This document shows positions 10,330 through 20,340 of a stretch of 44,559 nucleotides of DNA, one piece after another. The translations under genes and the position numbers were made by a program. Under the pieces are notes generated by a model. That model made no database searches and had not been told where the DNA came from. It was given only the letters and a program-made list of their open reading frames with translations. The DNA comes from Branchiostoma floridae (lineage: Eukaryota > Chordata > Leptocardii > Amphioxiformes > Branchiostomatidae). The stretch lies in NCBI RefSeq assembly GCF_000003815.2, contig NC_049982.1, forward strand, positions 23,598,585 through 23,643,143, in the 5' to 3' direction. The number at the start of each line of letters is the position of its first letter. Position 1 is the stretch's first letter.

Positions 10330-11180
10330 GGTTAAAACAAGGGGATCGGAACTGCCAGGTAAATCTACGGCTTCGAATACGTCAACAACGTCTACGATTT
10401 GACCTCATTCTTCAACTGGCTCAGATTCTTAAGCTAGTTTACCTTCCCCGTGTCTAAATGTGTCTGGTACGGAAGGTGGAAATAAAACCATTTGGGGGAC
10501 AAATCATAAATGCTTTTGTTCATTTTGATTGTATTACAACAGTGGCGAATGCCGTATGGGTGACAACGCCAGTTCACCTTTATACACGGGGTAACCTATA
10601 TTCGATGCTTTAAAACAGAGTATTTTTGAATATCAAGTAGACGCACATTGGTTCGAAATTACAATATTTTCAAAATATTTCAGTTTCAAACTATCGTCCG
10701 TTGACTTGATATCCCCGAATGGTAAACTAACATTGCACGTAGGTACAAGTCAACAACATATAAAAGTTATTATATGTTCCATAAAGATGATGGAACTTTT
10801 CACAAAGTTTTGCATTCTTTATAGACATGTAGTTGCATAAACGTTATTCTTGGGCTCTCGAGTACCAGTTACGTATAATTTGCATAAACTGCACAGAGAT
10901 CTTAAAGTCCTTTACTCGGGATCAATAATAAAGAATATTGCTTGAAATTGATATTAAAAATATGTCATTTAAGCATTTACACTTTGACGATCTAACTGAC
11001 CACGACTGGGTAACTGCAACGGTAAAATACGTTTTGATAATAAGATATCACAATACTAATGATTCAAAATGTTCTGTGTTTTATCAATCTTTATTCATAA
11101 TGGCAATTTTTAGCTCATTGCGATTTTTTTGCTTCCAAATTAATTGCTCGTAAAAAGGGCAGTACATGTATCATGCATAT
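10330..11180. other. AT-rich intergenic DNA upstream of receptor B
   Basis: No gene, RNA or clear repeat is visible. Short open frames (10938-11153 plus) lack support. Confidence 0.5.
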
Positions 11181-11187
11181 AAGCATT

Positions 11188-11391
11188 GGGTCAATAGGAA
11201 ACATTGTCTGTTAGACTGCTTTTAGTGCCGCAAAGATTCTGCGCACAGTCGCTGGTGAGACACTCGTGGTAACATTTTCTGAACCACCTGCTTGTGATGT
11301 GTTTGTTTCCTTTTATAATCTTTTTTATTGTGGGAGATATATTTTTGTTACCTTGTATCTCATTGCCGTCAATCTTAGCTAACGTTCTGTC
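11188..11391 (+). promoter_or_regulatory. Receptor B 5' flank, conserved with two other places
   Basis: AATAGGAAACATTGTC and then GCAAAGATTCTGCGCAC...GGTAACATTTTCTGAACCACCTGCTT recur at 14.68-14.94 kb and, more weakly, at 15.60-15.72 kb before gene C. Just before the start codon, ACGTTCTGTCATG here matches ACGTTCTATCATG in gene C. No TATA box is evident. Conservation in front of both genes suggests that promoter and 5' UTR were duplicated together with the gene. Confidence 0.5.
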
Positions 11392-14101
11392 ATGGCGACA
11401 AAGCTGGGGACAAAGGTCTACTTGTTGCTGCTGTTTTCACAGCTACTAATGCCAGGTATGGACACCAGTAACTGGCAGAGCTGCCGTAAGGTGTCCGTGG
11501 CCAAGTGTGGTGTAGGCGATAGCGGTAATGGTGATCACAAGTACCGGTATGATACTGGAGCGTACCGGTACAAGTGGACCAAATACCCACGTGAATCAAG
11601 CAGCTACAAAGGTCCTTTTTCCACCGTTTCTTTGAGTCAACTCTTACAATCCTGCCAGGTCTGCTCAAATATAGCAAGGCCTATCCAGGGGGGTTCCACC
11701 CAGAGCCCTTTGACAGAATCCAGAACCAACATCATGATCGTTGATAACGACATCGGTGAGCTTGACATTGAAAAGGCAGAAATCCTCTCTCAGATCCCCT
11801 GTGGTAGATATTGCAGGCTGTGGTTTGTGGGTTGTAACATAACGAACATAGAGGAAGGGGCGTTTGCTAAGTTGCCACAGGTATCCACCCTTGTCATCTG
11901 GCGGAGCAATGTCCAGAATCTGAGGAACGGCACGTTTGCTGGGATGGAGGGCCTCAATCGTCTCCTGCTATTGGAGAACAACCTGACACATCTAGAGGTA
12001 AGATTTCACTTCGTGCCATTTCTTACCACTTTGTTATTATTTTTTGTAGAAATATCCACACTATTGGCTCTCTTGGGGGTCACATTTTAAGTTACTCCTA
12101 TCCAAGTCAAAAGTATACTTTTTTCAGACAATTCTCACTTGGACGTTGTTGGCCCTAACACCACATTTACTCATTATTTTTTCCAAATTAAGATTGAATT
12201 TGATACGTTTCTTCATTATCATATTTCTTATCTTTACTATATGTACATGGGGCAGATTTATTTTTAATTCAACAATTGCTTAACTCCCCATGACATGTGT
12301 TTTGCTTTAGGGAGGCTGCTTTGACGGGTTGCCCAGGTTGTCCGAGCTCATCCTCGTGGACAACCTGATCGTGACACTGTCAGCTGACACATTCCGGGGA
12401 CTGCAGCTGCGGTGGCTTGACGTAAGTGCCAATCGTATCTCTAACGTAGCACCTGGGACCTTACAGGCGATCAAGTCCGTAGCACATGTCCGCGCTGTTG
12501 AGAACAAACTGCGATCGATCGACGCGGGGATGTTCCACGGTCTTGGGCGGCTTCGGGTCTTAAAACTGGAGGGTAACAGGATCTCCCACATTGCAGATGG
12601 CGCGTTCCACTCAAACACGGAACTTCTTTCCCTTGATCTAGTGGGAAACAGGCTGGCCTACCTGTCCGGCGGTTGGTTCAAATCTTTAATTCCACTTCAA
12701 TTCACAGTGCGTGGAAACGCTATCGCCGCCATTGCGTTGGAAGGGAGGGTGTTGGGATTGGCCCACAAAATTAAGCTTGATAATCCTCCGCGCTGTACTT
12801 GCGCAAATGATTGGCTGTACGAACACGGGGGGAACATGCCGAAGTTCAGGCAGCGTTTTGTCTCGGCAATACGGGTTCCTCCTGCCGCAGGCTGCCCCGA
12901 CTCGTCGCTGGTGCGAAATCCTCCCGAGTCTGTCAATCCCAGCGCCCTGCCCTGCCCAGCGCCGCTGGTTGAGATCGTGAATATTGAACGCGATGCGACG
13001 TACAATTACACAGCGTCTGGCAACATATATTGGGAGCGACTGCCCCAAGTTTCTTGTACCTTCCCCAAAGACTCGCACCACTCAGTTAACATAACGTACG
13101 ACACAAACACGACCACACACTCCAGTCTGCCGACAGGCAACCTAACCGTGAGAGTGGTGACCGACCTGAAGGCTGAGGGCTGGGTGAGGTGTAAAAGGCC
13201 AGAGAACCTGTTGGGGGAATCAGGAACTCACAGCCTGTGTTCTAACTACATGGGGAAGTCGAGCTTTACCTTTTGGCTTGAGACATCCGAGCCCTTGTCC
13301 TTTGAGAACACCACTTGTACTGCCTTCTCGGAAAATGGCTCCCACACTACTGTTTTCATGGCGGGCGAGCGCGCACACTCTGACATAACAACACTTCCAC
13401 CAACAGAGATCTCACTCATCAACACGACACCATTCTCAATCAGCACCACACACTTGCGGACCGACATCAGTACTACACTGCTGTCCACCAGCGCGAGTGA
13501 TGATGGCTATGGAGATCTAACGTGGTACATCGTGTGGGCAGCTATTGGCGTGCTGTCGGCTGCTGTCGCACTGGTTTGGGGATGTGTCAGTTGCATCAGG
13601 CGTAGGCTCAGGCGCAAAGCCCAAGATCAAGCGCACGCTGCAGTTCCAACTCGCAATGGCAATGGGATCACTGCATGTTCCAGGTGGCCTGTTCAAGATC
13701 AAGGCAATTTGGATGAGTCAGTGATAGGTCCGTACGCTGAGGGTGGTTTTGGTGATCACAGCAGCTTGAATGAATCAGAATCAGCCATCAGTCCATACGC
13801 TGAGGGTGATTTTGGTGATCACGACAGCTTGAATGAATCAGAATCAGCCATCAGTCCATACGCTGAGGGTGATTTTGGTGATCACGACAGCTTGAATGAA
13901 TCAGAATCAGCCACCAGTCCATACGCTGAGGGTGATTTTGGTGTTCACGACAACTTGAATGAATCAGAATCAGCCACCAGTCCATACGCTGAGGGTGATT
14001 TTGGTGATCACGACAACTTGAATGAATCAGAATCAGCCATCAGTCCGTACGCTGAGGGTGGTTTTGATGATCTCGAAAGCGTGAATGAACTAGAAAGGTA
14101 A
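11392..14101 (+). CDS. LRR transmembrane receptor B with 21-aa tyrosine-repeat tail
   Basis: Exons are 11392-11997 and 12311-14101, joined at CTAGAG|GTAAG and TTTAG|GGAGG in phase 0, giving 798 residues. Order: signal peptide (about 1-25, Leu-rich); a small Cys-containing N-terminal region; LRRs from about 115 to 350 with phrases such as LLLLENNLTHLE and LDVSANRISNVA; a Cys cap near 360 (PRCTCANDWLYEHGG); a further extracellular part with several Cys and N-glycosylation sequons; a Ser/Thr-rich stalk; one transmembrane helix (about 605-628) followed by a basic stop-transfer Arg/Lys stretch; then a tail with six 21-aa units containing SPYAEGDFGDH. There is no TIR, kinase or death domain. The stop lies where the repeat array is disrupted at about 14092-14101; a ~256-bp inverted-repeat element begins 20 bp downstream, and repeat remnants continue after it. 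It is probably a cell-surface recognition receptor; ligand and signalling partner are unknown. Confidence 0.85.
13712..14097 (+). repeat. 63-bp coding tandem repeat, 6 units (gene B)
   Basis: In-frame 21-residue units, each with one Pro-Tyr-Ala-Glu-Gly core and an acidic Ser-Leu-Asn-Glu-Ser-Glu-Ser linker. Units 2 and 3 are identical at protein level. Unit 6 ends abnormally (VNELER then stop). The Tyr is present in every unit. Confidence 0.9.
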
Positions 14102-14121
14102 TATTTGCAAGCAAATACAGA

Positions 14122-14377
14122 ATGTTACCTTCACATGTTGTAGTCTAACACTGGCAACTGTTTTGTTCATTCTTATTTGAACACATTTCTAAATGTAGTA
14201 ACCCGAGCCCCTCTAGATCTGACATTTGCTACATTATGTAACCGAACACCACATGGTGCCTGCTACTTTACCGGTTACCATGGTGACAGCCGTCTGGTCC
14301 AGGTCGTTGACCTTATTTGCGCGGAAAAGAAGAAGAAACAAAGCAAAACAATATGTTCCCTTCTGTGAAGGTAACAT
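14122..14377. mobile_element. Inverted-repeat element inserted in the tail of gene B
   Basis: ATGTTACCTTCACA at 14122-14135 is the exact reverse complement of TGTGAAGGTAACAT at 14364-14377, giving a 256-bp element with 14-bp terminal inverted repeats. It splits the 63-bp repeat array: the coding units end near 14097 and resume at about 14378 (AATCAGCCTTCGGTCCATAC). The host frame already stops at 14101. No open frame inside looks functional. The non-autonomous DNA-transposon class is inferred. Confidence 0.6.
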
Positions 14378-14527
14378 AATCAGAATCAGCCTTCGGTCCA
14401 TACGCTGAGGGTGATTTTGATGATCTCGACAACTTGAATGAATATTAGAATCGGTCACAGTCCATACGCTGAGGACCACCCTAATTTGTGCAGGGCCGAT
14501 TCTTGTCTATCGGAAAACGTCCCTTAA
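14378..14527 (+). pseudogene. Orphaned end of receptor B tail
   Basis: It resumes the 63-bp repeat (CGGTCCATACGCTGAGGGTG), then shows an in-frame TAG (GAATGAATATTAG), a shortened repeat, and the sequence AATTTGTGCAGGGCCGATTC...GTCCCTTAAG. The same end is found in copy A (stop at 1358). In gene C the corresponding codons read on into a long unique tail. Splicing across the insertion from AAAG|GTAATA to ATCAG|AATC would give the wrong frame, so this is most likely dead sequence. Confidence 0.65.
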
Positions 14528-14595
14528 GGGGGGTTCACACGTGCGTATATATTCAAGTCCGTATGATGTCTGTATGAATTTATTACCTTGTACCA
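14528..14595. mobile_element. Single arm of the copy-A hairpin element
   Basis: GGGTTCACACGTGCGTATAT then TCAAGTCCGTATGATG matches the left arm of the 1361-1643 element. It sits immediately after the same GTCCCTTAAG coding end. The opposite arm is not seen, so this copy is truncated. Confidence 0.6.
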
Positions 14596-14680
14596 GTACC
14601 AGTTTTGGAAGATACGTGTTTGACAGTATCAGGGCTGTACAGAAAATATGACAGAAAGTTTTAATATACATGTAAGCACC

Positions 14681-15225
14681 TGGTTAATAGGAAACATTGT
14701 CGTAACACACGTATATCTTATAAGTCCAAGAAAGCTTCCGTACTTTCCATAGAACGGATGTCATCATATAACGTCAGCTCAACAAACCAAGGACGGCTTA
14801 ACAACCACTAGCTGTGTGATTAGGTGGGATTGTGCCACAACGGACAACAAGACTAGACTAATTTCACTGCTGCAAAGATTCTGCGCACTTACAGTTTCGG
14901 GTGAAACACTCGCGGTAACATTTTTTCTGAACCACCTGCTTATTGAACAGAAATGACACTGACCAAGATTTGCCATGAAACCCCACATGACCTGTATGCT
15001 ATCATACTGAATTCTAAAAGTAACACTTAAGTGGCTTTTTGATGATTTCAGTATCACTTTCTTTCCATAATGCACCACGTTTCTCCAATATTTGAGGATA
15101 GCTGTGGTTTCCAGCTTCTCTGTATCACATTTATAGCAGCTGTATGAATAAATCAAGCTTTTCGGGTTCTCCGATAAACAACATACGATTTACACCATCT
15201 AGAGGGATAGCCAAGCATCTCTCTC
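14681..15225. repeat. 5' flank joined to 3' flank: scar of a lost receptor gene
   Basis: 14683-14942 resembles the 5' flank of gene B (AATAGGAAACATTGTC; GCAAAGATTCTGCGCAC; CTGAACCACCTGCTTA). It is followed directly, at 14943-15222, by a stretch closely matching the 3' flank of gene C at 20041-20337 (AATGACACTGACCAAGAT through GGATAGCCAA). No gene body lies between. See findings. Confidence 0.6.
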
Positions 15226-15845
15226 TTTCAGCCTAATCAGTTTGTCGCTCTAAAATGTTCTAACCCCCACCCCCAAACAGTTGGTGATTGATGCTTGTTT
15301 TGTTACATTGTTACACGCTTTCTCAATGATATATACTACTCTACATGTAGCGTGCCAGTATCAAGACTTAAATTGTAGAACTTAAGTTACTCAGTCCAGA
15401 AATTGGTTTGATAAAAACATTGTGGTAAAACATGTAATTACCTTACCAAAAATGCTTTTGTTCTTTCCACAGACCAGGTGATCAATCATAAAACATGCAA
15501 AATATCTTAGTTCCAAGAATGCTTCTGTTCTTTCCATAGAGTGTGGGCAATCATAGAACATCAAAACAGCAAAAATAACGTAATCACGCAAGAAGCACAA
15601 GCTGTATAACCAGGTGGGATTAGAGCGCACCTGTGCCACTGCAGGCATCACAACTGATTTCTGTGCCTCCCAGGATCTGCGCAGACACTAACGGTAACAC
15701 TTTTGTAGAACCATCTAGTCTTTTCACGGTAGCACATTTGTAGAACTCTCTATCTGTACACTTTTGTAAAACCGTCTGTAAGTCCTGTCACTAGTACTGT
15801 TCGTAGCTCACTGATATCAACTGTTTGGCTTATTAACGTTCTATC
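15226..15845 (+). promoter_or_regulatory. Receptor C upstream region
   Basis: It holds a dispersed repeat shared with about 9050-9230 (TTTGTCGCTCTAAAA, a CCCCCACCCCC run, GTTGGTGATTGATGCTT). A degenerate ~70-bp direct repeat follows (AATGCTTTTGTTCTTTCCAC at 15451 and AATGCTTCTGTTCTTTCCAT at 15518). Then comes a weak copy of the 5' flank (AGGTGGGATTAGAGCGCACC; GATCTGCGCAGAC). Just before the ATG is ACGTTCTATC. No TATA box. Confidence 0.4.
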
Positions 15846-18800
15846 ATGCTGACAGCAAAGCTATACTTCTTGCTGCTGTTTTCGCTGCTACTGATGCCAG
15901 GTATGAACGCCAGTAACTGGCAGAGCTGCCGTAAGGTGCCCTTGGCCAAGTGTGGTGTAGGCGATAGCGGCAATGTTGATCACACGTACCGGTATGATAC
16001 TGGAGTGTACCGGTACAAGTGGACCAAATACCCAGATGAATCAACCAGGTACAGAGGCCCCTTTGTCACTGTTTCTTTGTGTCAACACTTCCAGTCCTGC
16101 CAGGTCTGCTCAAACGAAACGAGACCTACCCAGGGAGGTCCAACCAAGAGCCCAAGCCCAGAATCTAGAGCCAGCATCATGATCGTTGATAACGACGTCG
16201 GTGAGCTTGACATTGAAAAGGCAGAGCTCCTCTCTCAGATCTCCTGTGGTAGCGATTGTAGGCTGTGGTTTGTGGGTTGTAACATAACGGCGATAGAGGG
16301 AGGGGCGTTTGCTACGTTGTCACAGGTCCGTACTCTGGTCATCTGGAGGAGTAATGTCCAGACTCTGATGAGGGGCACGTTTGCTGGGATGGAAGGCCTC
16401 AAACACCTCCTTCTGCTGGAGAACAACCTGACACATCTGGAGGTAAGATTTCACTTCATTCATTTCTTACTAATGCATTTCTTCCGAAAATAGTTTCATC
16501 AGGTTGGTAGAATATAGGATGAAGGAGAGTTCGTCTTACACAAGAGAGAGAAGTGAGAAGTAGAACTCCAGTCAGAAGCTCTAACGAAAGTGTTTGAGAG
16601 ACATCGAAACGTAAGCCATGTAAGTAACCACTGGTTGTGTAAAAAAAGAATTCTTCTTCATCCCAATGCATTTCTTATTTTTTTGGAAAAAAAATGCTCA
16701 CACGGTGGCTTTTTCAGACGTAATTTATGTGCCTTCCAAGTCAAAAGTGTAGAAAAAAATTACTTATAGGATGGCACATTCCCTGACAGATTTTCATGCT
16801 CACATACACGCACAGACAGACACGCAGACAAGCACACACAATTACTTTTATTGTCTTCCAAACTCATACCATAGGTAAAAGGGGGAATATTGTGTTTGCA
16901 TTAATATTGTATTTACATTAATATTCAACATTATACTGTGTTCTGCTGCAGGGAGGCTATTTTGACGGGTTGCCCAGGTTGTCCGAGCTCATCCTTGTGG
17001 ACAACCAAATCGTGACACTGTCACCTGACACGTTCCGGGGACTGCAGCTGCGGTCGCTTGACGTAAGTGTCAATCGTATCTCTAACATAGCACCTCGAAC
17101 CTTGCAGGCGACCAAGTCCGTAGAATATGTCCGCGCTGTTCAGAACAAACTGCGTTCGATCGACGCGGGAATGTTCCACGGACTTGGGCAGCTTCAGCTC
17201 TTGAACCTTGAAGGTAACAGAATCTCCCACATTGCAGAGGGCGCGTTCCACTCAAACGCGAAACTGCAGTCTATCAGTCTTGCGGGAAACAGGCTGACCT
17301 TCCTGTCCGGCTGTTGGTTCAAATCTTTCTTTCCGCCCGACATCATCGTGCGTGGAAACGCTATTGCCGCAATTGCGTTGGAAGGGAGGGTGCTGGGATG
17401 GGTTCGCACAATTAAGCTTGATAATCTTCCGCGCTGTACCTGCGCAAATGATTGGCTGTACGAACACGGGGGGAACATGCCGAAGTTCAAGCAGCGTTTT
17501 GTCTCGGCAATTCGCATTCCCCCTGCCGCAAGCTGCCCTGCCTGGTCGCCGATGCAAAATCCTCTTGATTCTTTCAATCCCAGCGCCTTGCCCTGCCCAG
17601 CGCCGCTGGTTGAGATCGTGAATATTGAATGCAATGTGGCGTACAAGTACACGGTGGTTGGCAGCGTGTATTGGGAACAACTGCCTCAAGTTTCTTGTAC
17701 CTCCCCCAACGGCTCGCACTACTCAGTTAACATAACGTACTACACAAACACGACCACACACGCCAGTCTGCAGACAGGCAACCTAACCGTAAGAGTGGTG
17801 ACCGACCTGAAGGCTGAGGGCTGGGTGAGGTGTAAAGGGCCAGAGAACCTGCTGAAGGAATCAGGAAATCCCAGCCTGTGTTCTAACTACATGGGGAAGT
17901 CGAGCTTTACCTTTTGGCTTGAGACCTCCGAGCCCTTGTCCTTTGGGAACACCACGTGTACTGCCTTCTCGGAAACTGGCTCCCATACTACTGTTTTCAT
18001 GGCGAGCGAACGCGCACACTGTGACCTAAGAATACTTCCACCAACAGAGATTATAGACACAACACCATTCTCAATCAGCACCACACACTTGCGAACCAAC
18101 ATCAGCACCACACCACTGTCCACCAGCGCGAGTGATGATGGCTATGGAGATCTAACGTGGTACATCGTGTGGGCAGCTATTGGCGTGCTGTCGGCTGCGC
18201 ATGCTGCCGTAGTGGTTTGGGGATGTGTCAGTTGCATCAGGCGTAGGCTCAGGCGCAAAGCCCAAGATCAACCGCACGCTGCCGACCCAACCCGCAATGT
18301 CAATGGGATCGCTGCCTGTTCCAGGTGGCATGTTCAAAATCAAGGCAATTTGGATGAGTCGGTGATCAGTCCGTACGCTGAGGGTCGTTTTGATGATCAC
18401 GGCAGCTTTAATGAATCAAAATCAGCCATCAGTCCATACGCTGAGGGTGGTTTTGGTGATCACGACAGCTTGAATGAATCAGAATCAGCCATCAGTCCAT
18501 ACGCTGAGGGTGGCTTCGCGGAACACCCCGATCTGTGCAGGACCCATTCTTCCCAATCAGAAACCGTCCCGTACGGACTTGCGAAGGTCTGCGCCGCGTA
18601 TACAGGCCGCGGCCGCGCGCAGACACACCCCGTGCCGTCCCGCCCGTACAGCACCGAGCGCCCTCGTCGGGCACCAAAAAACGAAGGGGCAGGCCTGGCT
18701 GCCTATGGTCGCGACAAATCCAACGCTGACAAATCTGGCAGAAACTGCTACCAGCACCCATCCATTCTCCCCAATCCGGGTGCCACCCAGTCCTCTGCTT

Positions 18801-18991
18801 ATCAACAGAATGCCAACGCCGCTCAGAATTCCTGTCAGGCACGTTGCTACAACTCCCCTGCCCTGGCCACTGATCTAGAGCGTACCCTGCCCAACACGTA
18901 TGACCTGCATGTTGCTAGCGAGACAGTGTGCGACTCCGCAGAGTCCCCAGTGACCAATAGCTACGAGACAGCTGCCTCACCTAGTAGTTAG
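15846..18991 (+). CDS. LRR transmembrane receptor C, long-tailed paralogue
   Basis: Exons are 15846-16442 and 16952-18991, joined at CTGGAG|GTAAG and CTGCAG|GGAGG in phase 0, giving 878 residues. Domain order follows gene B: signal peptide (1-24), LRRs, Cys cap (PRCTCANDWLYEHGG), Cys-containing ectodomain with many NxT/NxS sites, Ser/Thr stalk, transmembrane helix (about 601-625) and basic stop-transfer. The cytoplasmic tail has only three 21-aa units. After them comes a unique region of about 155 residues rich in Pro, Ser, Ala, Asn and Gln, with several Tyr (for example NSYETAASPSS at the end). This is the most complete family member here and shows what A and B have lost. No catalytic or TIR domain. 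Poly(A) signal at 19200. Its intron carries a retroposon. Confidence 0.87.
16484..16664. mobile_element. Small hairpin retroposon in the receptor C intron
   Basis: It is flanked by a 12-bp target-site duplication, AATGCATTTCTT, at 16472-16483 and 16665-16676. It begins CCGAAAATAGTTTCATCAGG. It has imperfect inverted arms (GGATGAAGGAGAGTTCG at 16517 and TTCTTCTTCATCC at about 16650). Its centre is CTAACGA...ATCGAAACGT, and it carries ACCACTGGTTGTGTAAAAAA. The related copy is at 21147-21304. The same intron in gene B lacks it, so insertion followed the gene duplication or was lost there. Confidence 0.7.
18355..18535 (+). repeat. 63-bp coding tandem repeat, 3 units (gene C)
   Basis: Units read ISPYAEGRFDDH, ISPYAEGGFGDH and ISPYAEGGFAEH. 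The third leads into the unique tail through EHPDLC, which aligns with EDHPNLC at the end of copy A. Confidence 0.9.
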
Positions 18992-19199
18992 ACAGGTACT
19001 CAGTCCGCCATCGATGAAAGCCATCATAGACAGCCCACCACTACAAGTGGGGCAAACAGTTACATACATGTCCTTCCCCTGCTAACAGCTGATGGGTGCT
19101 TACTGCCAGAATGTCGACCACAGAGAGACAATGAATTATGCCCCAGAGTGTCCCGAGACAGACAGCTATGAAGTTCAGTGAGCACAGGGCGAGGGATGA

Positions 19200-19205
19200 A
19201 ATAAA
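19200..19205 (+). terminator. Poly(A) signal of receptor C
   Basis: AATAAA, 209 bp after the TAG stop, in GATGAAATAAATCTGTC. The matching position in gene B is not preserved. Confidence 0.6.
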
Positions 19206-19209
19206 TCTG

Positions 19210-20035
19210 TCTTTGCCACAGACAACATGAACACTTTTATTGTTACCTCTGTGAGAAAGGTATTTGTTTTGTTCCTTGGGTCTGTCTGTTTCCTTGTCTT
19301 TCTGTGTTTCTGCGCATTTGTTTTCAGCATAACTTAAGGAGATGTGGATGTAAATGTAAATGTGCGAAACTCCTTTGCATAATCAAAGATAGAATTGATC
19401 TACGCCAAATAATGCAATACTGGTAATGTCACAAAAAAGACAATCATTTGAAATAGACTATGCTAATGAAAACCTTTTCCATATTCAATGAGACACAATA
19501 CAAAACCTCCAAAAAATATGAGGCATGAGGTCTCGGAACTCTTAGTTAACGTGCTTTTAGTTTTAATTTTTCTAAAAATAATGCGGGTTAAAAGATGCCG
19601 TTTCTATCAATTTTGTATAGAAACTACTTAAGGTTGTAAACATAAATCATTCCAAACACTTAAGGTACCAGTGTACTTAAACACAGATTCTGAGGTAGAA
19701 TGAATACCAAATCAGTCAAGGTTGAAAGACAGTTTATTTTAGAAATCTATATTTGCATGATATTGACTACAAGACCCCAAAATCAACGTCACATTATCAC
19801 ATTCAAATTATCAGGATCCTGTGTGATATGATATGAAATGTTTCATTCATCATTTCCATTTTCTAGATCTCAAAATTATACAAAGTCATGTACGTTCGTG
19901 TTAGGTGGGCACCATAATTTGTTGATGTTTCTGCAAATATGTAAATATGCAGATTGTAAATGGAGAAACAGGCATGTATGTACATTTTTTGAAACCAAGC
20001 CGTATCTCCTGGTATTGAAAGTGCTGGCCCTTGAA
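19210..20035. other. 3' flanking DNA of receptor C
   Basis: AT-rich with short homopolymers. No gene or structured RNA recognised. Confidence 0.5.
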
Positions 20036-20036
20036 A

Positions 20037-20340
20037 GAACAAAAAATGACACTGACCAAGATTGATGAAACCCAACATGACCTGTATGCTATCATACTAA
20101 ATTCTAAAAGTGATACTTAAGTGGCTTGTTTGATGTAGAAAATATTGAATATTACTTAATGATTTCAGTATCACTTTCTTTCTATAATGCACCACTTGTC
20201 TCCAATATTGTAGAATATCTGTGGTTTCTAGCTTCTCTATAACACATTTATAGCAGCTGTATGAATAATTAAAACTTTTTGGGTTCTCAGATAAATAACA
20301 TACGATTTATACCGTCTAGCGGGATAGCCAAACATCTCAA
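20037..20340. repeat. Receptor 3'-flank segment, copy 2
   Basis: Matches 14941-15225 over about 290 bp with small indels (AAATGACACTGACCAAGAT, CCTGTATGCTATCATACT, GATTTCAGTATCACTTTCTT, CATTTATAGCAGCTGTATGA). It marks the downstream limit of the duplicated receptor unit. Confidence 0.8.

Noticed and set aside
14098-14386. Intron in gene B between AAAG|GTAATA and ATCAG|AATCAG
   Set aside because: The joined frame would leave the repeat frame and stop quickly; matching 14-bp inverted repeats inside fit an insertion better.
11392-18991. Toll-like receptor assignment for B and C
   Set aside because: No TIR domain in either cytoplasmic tail; the tail is a Tyr-containing tandem repeat.
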